NCBI GenBank assembly: GCA_025504975.1
Contig: JANUWI010000001.1
Span: forward strand, 1,488,001 to 1,552,000
Direction: 5' to 3'
From: Plenodomus lindquistii
Lineage: Eukaryota > Ascomycota > Dothideomycetes > Pleosporales > Leptosphaeriaceae
DNA: 64,000 nt
Part shown: one piece after another, positions 57,862-64,000 of the stretch
How the letters are laid out: every line of letters starts with the position of its first letter
Numbering within the stretch: the first letter of the stretch is position 1
The notes under the pieces: generated by a model
Database searches by the model: none
What the model was told of the DNA's origin: nothing
The model's input: only the letters and a program-made list of their open reading frames with translations
Program-made: the position numbers and the translations under genes

Positions 57862-58110
57862 CTTGACGGCTGGCGCTCGATTAGCATCAATTGGCCTCGG
57901 CGGCGGGGCTCCTGCTATTCGGCGGGCATACCTGGGCGGGCAAGACGATGGGGTGGAGATGAAGGTGGGTGCGGTCGGTCGTGGTTGAGGGAGAAAGCTG
58001 CGAAACGGCTTCTCCCGGCGGTTGCGCCAAGCCACCCCAGCAGCTACACCTCATGGATTGAACATCGCGGGCGCCCGCAGCGACCTGGACACGACCAACA
58101 CCGCACAACC
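57862..58110. promoter_or_regulatory. Divergent promoter of ATP synthase f and complex I NDUFS4
   Basis: 249 bp between start codons of two OXPHOS genes, partly occupied by a probable 5' UTR intron of the ATP synthase gene. Shared control of two respiratory complexes is inferred from layout. Confidence 0.5.
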
Positions 58111-58892
58111 ATGTCTGCCCTGCCCCGGACCATTGGCTCGAGACTGCTCGCCCCCGCCCTGCGGCCCTCGACGGCGCGGGTGGTCGCCCCCGCCTACCGC
58201 TCGTACGCGACCAAGGAGCCCGAGAGCAAGACAAGCTCTAGCGATGCGCCCAATGCGCCTGTCAACACCCAGTCGACCCAGATCCGCGAGGAGAGCGCCG
58301 CAGAGGGCATGAGCCACAAGCCCGACTACAACGCCGTCATCGATTACCGAACCTCGTGCGTTGATCTTGAAGTGGCGTCATAACATAGCATACATCTGAC
58401 ACCACCACCAGCAACTTCTCCCCCGTTCCCAAGCGTGTCATGGACGGAAGTGAGCCCGGCGGCAGTGTCGCTGCGGCCGTTCTCTCTGGCGCTCCCACCG
58501 ATCTCCAGGCCCGTCAAGTTCGGTATGACAGATCCCATGTCCGTCCCCCGAAACCCAAGCAAGGTATACTAACACATCAAAGCATCTACAAACCCACAAA
58601 GACTGCCACACAGTCCGGCAACTGGAACTCGTCGCACTGGCTCATGGACTGGGATGTCCTCCCCAAGGGTCATAGATGGGAGAACCAGCTCATGGGCTGG
58701 CAGTCCTCGGCCGACTTCATGAACGGCCACCGCATACAGTTCAAGACCAAGGAGGACGCTATCAACTTTGCCAACAAGCAGGGCTATGAGTACTTTGTTC
58801 AGGAACCCAACACGCGCAAGTTCCGTCCCAAGGCATATGCTAACCTCTTCACGTACAAGCCGGGTAAGTTGAAGGTCATCTACACAAAGTAG
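58111..58892 (+). CDS. NADH:ubiquinone oxidoreductase 21-kDa subunit (NDUFS4-like, NUO-21)
   Basis: Accessory subunit at the N-module/Q-module junction of mitochondrial complex I. Exons 58111-58355, 58412-58522 and 58583-58892, 221 aa. The N-terminal presequence is Arg/Ala/Ser-rich without acids up to YRSYATKEPE. The core pattern formed by splicing is QARQVRIYKPTKTATQSGNW, then HWLMDWDVLPKGHRWENQLM and MGWQSSADFMNG. It ends with IQFKTKEDAINFANKQGYEY, then KAYANLFTYKPGKLK. All are diagnostic for the ETC_C1_NDUFS4 family. Introns of 56 and 60 bp; the second has an ATACTAAC branch point. Confidence 0.93.
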
Positions 58893-59456
58893 GAGTGGAA
58901 TTGGGATGAACGGAAGAGCCATGTGTATATACTGCTTCGACTACATCTTGTTTCTTTTGTGACATCATTTCGCTGTGGTTGTGATGTTTCGATTTCGGTG
59001 TGTCCATCTGTACCTGCCCCTTCTGACGGTCACCACGTGCACGGATTCGGCGCCTACTCCATTTGCCATGATTTCCTTCTTCACCGCGTACAACGTATCC
59101 ACCTGTTCACCGTGAAAAGTCGTATTCACCACCACAACAGCATGTCGTCTCTACTTCTACTGCCTGCAACCGTCCCTCTTTCTCTCTCAACGACCTCATA
59201 TACACTCAGTACGATCAACGACTCCATGCCTTCACATCCCATACAACACAGTCTGTGAGCCCTCAAGCTCACATACCATCAACGACTCCACGACACCCCA
59301 TCCCTTACCATACACCCTCACCTCAACACACTCCACGACAACGCTTTACATACCACACAGTCTGTGACTAGACACTGCCTTCTCTATGCTACCACATAGC
59401 TCACACAGTCCAGTCACCACACACAACAAAGCCATCATCATACTCCAAGGTCTTGA
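58893..59456. other. Intergenic, 564 bp with degenerate local repeats
   Basis: After the NUO-21 stop. Between about 59210 and 59370 the words ATCAACGACTCCA, CTCCACGACA and CACAGTCTGTGA each occur at least twice at irregular spacing. This may be the leader of the possible small gene that follows. No other feature seen. Confidence 0.4.
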
Positions 59457-59846
59457 GGTCCCTTACGCGAACATGGGCCGCGGGGCCTACGACATGACCG
59501 ATCCATCCGCAAGAAGTCTTCGATTGCGGCTGCAGTTATCCAAGATCATGAGCTCAAGCGAGCTGAGATGAAGGTAGATAACCACACAAAGAACATGTTT
59601 GGTGTGAAAGGATTAAGGCTGACGGTTGTGAAAGAAAGTAGCTCTGAAAGAAGAGGAGTTTGAGGAGATAGCCAAGCTCATCAGGTCAAAGAAAAGTAGA
59701 GGAATTGTGGTATGTTGTAGTCATTCGACTGTATTATGATGTATTATTAACAGTGTATACAGGCAGCCAAAAAGGCCGCACAGGCCGGGGAGACCAAGGG
59801 AGAGCTTTCAAAGGTCGATAACAGTGTAAAGCGGCAAGACGAGTAG
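59457..59846 (+). CDS. Possible small multi-exon gene, 5' end unresolved
   Basis: Three open segments join in phase 0 across two introns with standard ends: up to 59573, 59635-59709 and 59763-59846 (introns 61 and 53 bp, GTAGAT...AAAG and GTATGT...ACAG). The product would contain RKKSSIAAAVIQDHELKRAE, then KVALKEEEFEEIAKLIRSKK and AAKKAAQAGETKGELSKVDN. It is Lys/Ala/Glu-rich and helical, unlike a random frame. No in-frame ATG precedes it, so an upstream exon must exist; the frame closes at a TGA (59454-59456). Not recognised as a family. Confidence 0.4.
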
Positions 59847-60040
59847 CAACTGCTCCATCCGTGGCGTTGTAGGCCCCCAACTCTAACATATGTACAATCG
59901 TTGCAAAATGCCCAAAATGCCAAGCGTCAAAGGTCGCAAGATCTACATCAAAATTTACTCTGTTAAAATTCCCTGTCCCGCTAGATATGCTTGAATGAGT
60001 GTCGTGAAGTCGTCATCTAATGCACCCTCTCCTGCCATCT

Positions 60041-60855
60041 TCATTGTACCAAGTTGACCGCCTCCGCTCGCCTAGCCGCACCTGTCACTCTCGCCCTCCG
60101 TACGGTACGTGAGCGACTCACCACTGTGATAGCGTTCCTGGCGGGCTGGATGAACCTAGCTGCAATCTTGGCATTGCCAGAGTCGTTGGGGTGCTCGCCG
60201 TCCGTGGTATCCGTGACAGCGTTGAAGCCAGAGAAGTTGTCGACAAAGTAGACGGGGGACTGGGTGGTAGATTTCTTGGGCGCGTAGGTAGCAATGGCCT
60301 TGTTAAGATCCTTGATACCCTGGACACCGTAGGCAGGCCAGCGCGCAGGATCCAAAGGAAGCAGGTTGGAGAAGATGATGATCATCCTTGGGTTCTTCTT
60401 GCGCATCTGGGCAAGGAGGGTATCATAGGCGGCGGTGATCTCGGCGATGGGCTTCCTACCGATGAGCACGTCGTTTGTTCCAAGGAGCATGATTACAACG
60501 TCTGGGTTTGCGGCATCGAGCCAGCCAACGAGGTTGCCGTTTTTGGCGTAGTCAACGGCGAGCGAGCCTGGAATGCCTTGGTGGTTCTGGTCAATGTTGG
60601 TGCCGGCGCAGCTGCTGGTTTGCGTGCCGACAAAGTCCCAGTTTGTGACGCGGGCCGCGCGGAGCGATGTCTGGAGGTTGGCGCGCCAGCATTTCTGAGA
60701 GTGGGAAATTAGTGTCAAAGGCCCGGTTGAGATGCAAGGGGGAAGGAACGTACGGAGACGATGGAGGCGCCAAAGGGCATCACCTTGACGGTCCTGACTG
60801 CGGCGGACGCCACGCTGAGGAGCCCGAAGAGGGCGAAGGAACCAAGCTTGACCAT
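60041..60855 (-). CDS. Secreted SGNH/GDSL esterase, CE3 acetylxylan-esterase-like
   Basis: Extracellular ester hydrolase probably acting on acetylated plant polysaccharide. Exons in coding order are 60855-60754 and 60694-60041, 251 aa. Signal peptide LGSFALFGLLSVASAA. Block I reads MPFGASIVSKCWRANLQ, with the nucleophile at Ser31 but Ala in place of the usual Asp of GDSI. Further blocks: WDFVGTQTSSC, DQNHQGIPG, MLLGTNDV (Asn of block III) and TDGEHPNDSG (Asp/His near residue 200). The Arg-rich last 30 residues are unlike the family; an alternative 40-bp intron at about 60121-60082 would change the C-terminus. Start 60855 gives a clean signal peptide. Confidence 0.85.
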
Positions 60856-63397
60856 TGTGGGTTTCGAGTCACTTGGTTGAGAGTCGAAGTTGGTTGTTGA
60901 AGAAGCGAGTTGATGTGTGAGAGGAGAGACTGAGAGAACAGTCGCAACACTGCTATAATTACGAGGTGTTGACTAGCTCAGGTGCCAACTTGGAATACGA
61001 CAGTCCGTTTCTGTTTATACGGAAATACGGAAAGGGTAGCAGTAGCGCGGGTGTAAATTTAGTGAAGCGTGGTAGACTACAAACGCATTCAGGAGTCAGG
61101 ACTGAACCTTGTACAAACGACAGAAACCTTGACGGATGAGACTGGAGAAATGGCTTGAAGCTGCTGAAAGGAAAAATCCCAGATCAATGAGGAGGGCTGT
61201 CAAAACTTCATATACATGCCTCACCCATTCGCAAAAACATACGCTAAGGGAGCTAGACAAGCGATGAACGGAGCTTGGTCCTTGGAATATCCAAGCCCGC
61301 ATGGTGAAGTCCCAATCGCAGACATGTTGTCTATCCTAATCTTGGCACATGGCCCTTGTGCAGGCTGTGGTTGTTCACCTCAAAGAAGCGACCGTGTTGA
61401 TGGCTGGCTGGCCGGACCCTTGCCAAGATGAAATTGGGCTGAAATGGCAGCCACTATATTCTCTGCAATCTAGCCGGCGCAATGTCCGTCTGCTCAGGTC
61501 CTCGTAAAAGCCTCGATTCCGTTGGTAGCTTTCAAACGCTAGACCTCTTGTGAATGTAGACGTGCGAGGCGGGCAGTCACTTGTCGACAACCTTTCTCAG
61601 CATCTTTCACCGTCATGAACGTGCTACCCATTACAGACCGGTCGCCGCGCATGGTGGCGTAATCGACTCAGAAGTTATTTCTCAAATGGTAAAGCTTTGG
61701 CGTCGGCAAGTGAGCTTAGCTGAGCCGCTCCGCGAGAATCGCGTGGTTTGTTGGCAGCGGATGATGTGTTGGAACAAGTGACGGGACCTCTCGCAAGTCT
61801 TGATTGGGAGACACTCTAAACACTCGAACCGTGGCACCTCACCAGAGGACAGTTCAAGGGTCAAGGACAATGTTCGCCGGGCAGGAGAGTAAGACAAAGA
61901 GAAGTGAAGGTCGTGGCTTTGCATGGGGAGGGGTCCAGATGTTCCTGTGCCTTGGAACCTTGTAAATTGTAATTACCTACCCGCTCGGGAGAATCTGCGA
62001 TCTCTACACCTGATCACCACGATGTGCAGAGCGCAACTCCACGGACTCGACGAGGCAGGAAGTGTGCTAGTAGTCCAGCTGAGCGTAGCGGCATCGTGAT
62101 CCACCATGGTTGTTGATCCCGAACCTATCTTCAACAAAGTGGGCATAGCGGAGATCTGATTTCCAAATTGGTGGTCAGGGAAAGGAAAAGCGCGGGGCCA
62201 CTAGCTCGCTGCTCCATGTGCGCCATCGCAATAGGACCGCGTTTGCGCCGTACGGCGTGCCCTTTGTGAATCCTGCCATCAAGCAATTCTATTTCCATCC
62301 CCATCCCCAGATATTAACCACCAATCTCACCCACAGTATGTTGTCCATGTGTCCGCAGCTTTTCCGCGCAGATGATGTCAGAATAAATCACCCGCAGTCA
62401 TCGTCTTTGGTGATACTATCAAGCCACACTCTGACGTGAAGTCTCGCCCTGCTGTCGCTGCGGCTGCGACTAACGTCAACACGTTAGCTTTCAGCCAGCC
62501 TTGCGCCTCCAATTCTGAGACGATCTCGCCCAAACGGGCACTCCGTGTGTGGATCCTTTTTTCCGCTTAGCCCTGCGTGCTTGATCACTAGATCGCGGGT
62601 CGAGCGCGCGGAGACCGCCTATATTCCGCTACGCACGTGCAATAGTGGACTCTCGATTCGGCACGGTGCTGGCTAAAGGCGTTCAGGTATCTGCACGTGG
62701 TAAGCGAAGATGGGTTGAAGGTTTGCTTTGTCATTGTGGTCTTTGTTCTATTCATGGTTTCTTTGTTCACTGCGATGGGGCACTAAGACATTCATCTCAA
62801 ATTCGCGGTTTGTCTCGTTTCACGACGTAGATTGGAACCTCAGGGCTGCTTGAAATCAGCATGTCAAGAGCATTATGGGTGATACCCGAGTACACGTGAG
62901 CGTTATCCCTTGCCAGATAGTACTAACATAATGCGTTGTACATGCCAAATCGCATGTCACGCTGTCTGCGATCTCTCAAAGCCTGCATGGATAGTCTCGC
63001 CGGCCAAACGCCCCCTTCGCTCATGTTTCACAAACGTCAATTGAAGCTTGACGCAGGACACACCGAATGTGTCGGTGAGCGAGGAACTCCGCCTGCTACG
63101 TTTAGAGGAATATGACCTGGATGGGCTGTCGACAGGACGCTTGATAATCAAGCCTACATGAAAACCATATTGCGATGCTCTAAACTACATACTTTCTCGG
63201 ACACATTGATAATCATCTGACGGGAGCCTGCGCTACAGTGAATCAGCTGTGCCTGGTCAACAGGACTGGCACGATTGCCATCTGCGATACAAATATCTGG
63301 CCAAGGCGTGAGTCCATCCTTTGTCGCATCCACATCATCTCGCTGATGTGCAGAGAATGGCTTCTCACGCCACCCATTGTGACGAGCCTGTTCTCTC
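60856..63397. other. Gene-poor stretch, 2.5 kb
   Basis: No frame here has family-like text, and I could not build a spliced gene. Only short chance ORFs on both strands. A 7-bp inverted repeat with a 4-base loop lies at 62470-62487. No transposon ends, tRNA or AT-rich RIP signature seen. May hold promoters, UTRs or a non-coding transcript. Confidence 0.45.
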
Positions 63398-64000
63398 CTA
63401 ATCACTTCCGGGTTTGTTCTTGAAAGTTTCCTGCGGTAGATGAGCGCCGCTTGCAAGGGGACGCATGGCATTCTCGTCGTAGGCGCCGTCGGCACTGAAC
63501 CCATAAGTGTCCGAACCAAGCCTTCTTTCTTCGTATAACGCTTCACGGGCAAGTCCGGAGTTTAGGACGGCCGAAGCACTCCCATCCAAACCTCTGTACT
63601 GCGACGCTGGGATGACGGTGATGCCTTCATGAGGATCTGAATAGTGCTGATCTGTGCTGTCGAGCTGATTTTCCTTGTCGTCGTGCTCGAAGTTTAGAGG
63701 AAACCCAGTCATCGCATCCTCAGCAACCTGACCCTCTTTTTGCTCGTCCCATATATCGAACGGCAGGCCTAGAGTGTATGGCCAAGAATCACGATCGTGT
63801 CGAAAGTACCGTTCGCCAGGCATTAGCTTCCAGACATCGAGGGACTCTCTACGGCGTACACCATGAGGAACTGGCGTGGGGATCGATGGCGTGGGTGAAG
63901 TGGACTTGGCACGAGTATCTGTGGACAATCAGTACATCTTCTCACAGCTTACCCTCCGTTCGTGCTGGAGCCGGCAACGCATAGGCAAGATATCGTCGCA
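63398..64000 (-). CDS. Hypothetical protein, 5' partial
   Basis: 3' part of a gene that enters from the right edge. Exons in coding order are 64000-63953 (partial) and 63918-63398; the 34-bp gap is short for an intron but has GTAAGC and CCACAG ends and the right phase (G+AT). Visible product: ALPAPARTE-DTRAKSTSPT, then RRRESLDVWKLMPGERYFR and WPYTLGLPFDIWDEQKEG, followed by an acidic, Gly/Ser-rich tail ending KNKPGSD. Not recognised. The PGERYFRHDRDSWPY block is the most conserved-looking part. No membrane helix in the visible piece. Confidence 0.55.

Noticed and set aside
60856..63397. Possible transposon remnant in the gene-poor stretch
   Set aside because: No terminal repeats, target duplications, transposase-like frames or RIP-type AT-richness.

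Overview
The window is nuclear DNA of a filamentous ascomycete, most likely a dothideomycete of the Pleosporales type. The evidence is dense genes on both strands, short introns (about 50-65 bp) with CTAAC/CTGAC-like branch points, and a gene set that includes endopolygalacturonase, caleosin, a GDSL/CE3 esterase and a C2H2 plus fungal_trans regulator. The order placement is an inference. I could resolve 25 protein genes with exon structures, plus one weakly supported small gene. I saw no tRNA, rRNA, transposon, CRISPR array or obvious RIP-degraded tract. Left part (1-32.8 kb) is housekeeping. It holds the 3' part of a vacuolar-type Ca2+ P-type ATPase (PMC1-like), an NAD(P)-binding Rossmann protein, IML1 (DEPDC5/SEACIT) directly followed by LST4 (FNIP-like), an ECM4-type glutathione transferase, NUP49 divergent from FIP1, LEA1 (U2 A'), an unknown zinc-finger-like protein, VPS15 divergent from ALG2, and an Mtr-like amino acid permease. 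IML1 and LST4 both act on the Rag/Gtr GTPases of TORC1 signalling, so their adjacency is notable. Middle part (31.4-42.5 kb) looks like an accessory catabolic cluster: amino acid permease, an intracellular NodB-fold hydrolase, a zinc alcohol dehydrogenase, an amidase-signature enzyme, an SDR, and divergent from the SDR a regulator with two ADR1/AmdX-like zinc fingers plus a fungal_trans domain. The intergenic spaces of this block carry an excess of TTGGRG-type hexamers, the word yeast Adr1 binds. Two of them form tandem pairs with identical 10-bp spacing, one upstream of the amidase and one just upstream of the regulator. This is the best candidate for an undescribed regulon. It is followed by a GH28 polygalacturonase whose last intron has lost a usable donor in the right phase, so the gene may be newly broken. 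Right part (45-64 kb) holds a caleosin/peroxygenase, gamma-tubulin complex component GCP4, an unknown P/Q/Y-rich protein, an SRPBCC-like protein, a very large disordered protein, a divergent OXPHOS pair (ATP synthase subunit f and complex I NDUFS4/NUO-21), a cryptic small multi-exon ORF, a secreted CE3/SGNH-like esterase, about 2.5 kb with no gene, and the 3' part of an unknown gene running off the right end. Unusual gene structures include a GC-AG intron (permease), coding micro-exons of 10 nt (NodB hydrolase) and 15 nt (ATP synthase f), first coding exons of 13 nt (polygalacturonase) and 24 nt (ADH), and a probable two-start ECM4 gene.
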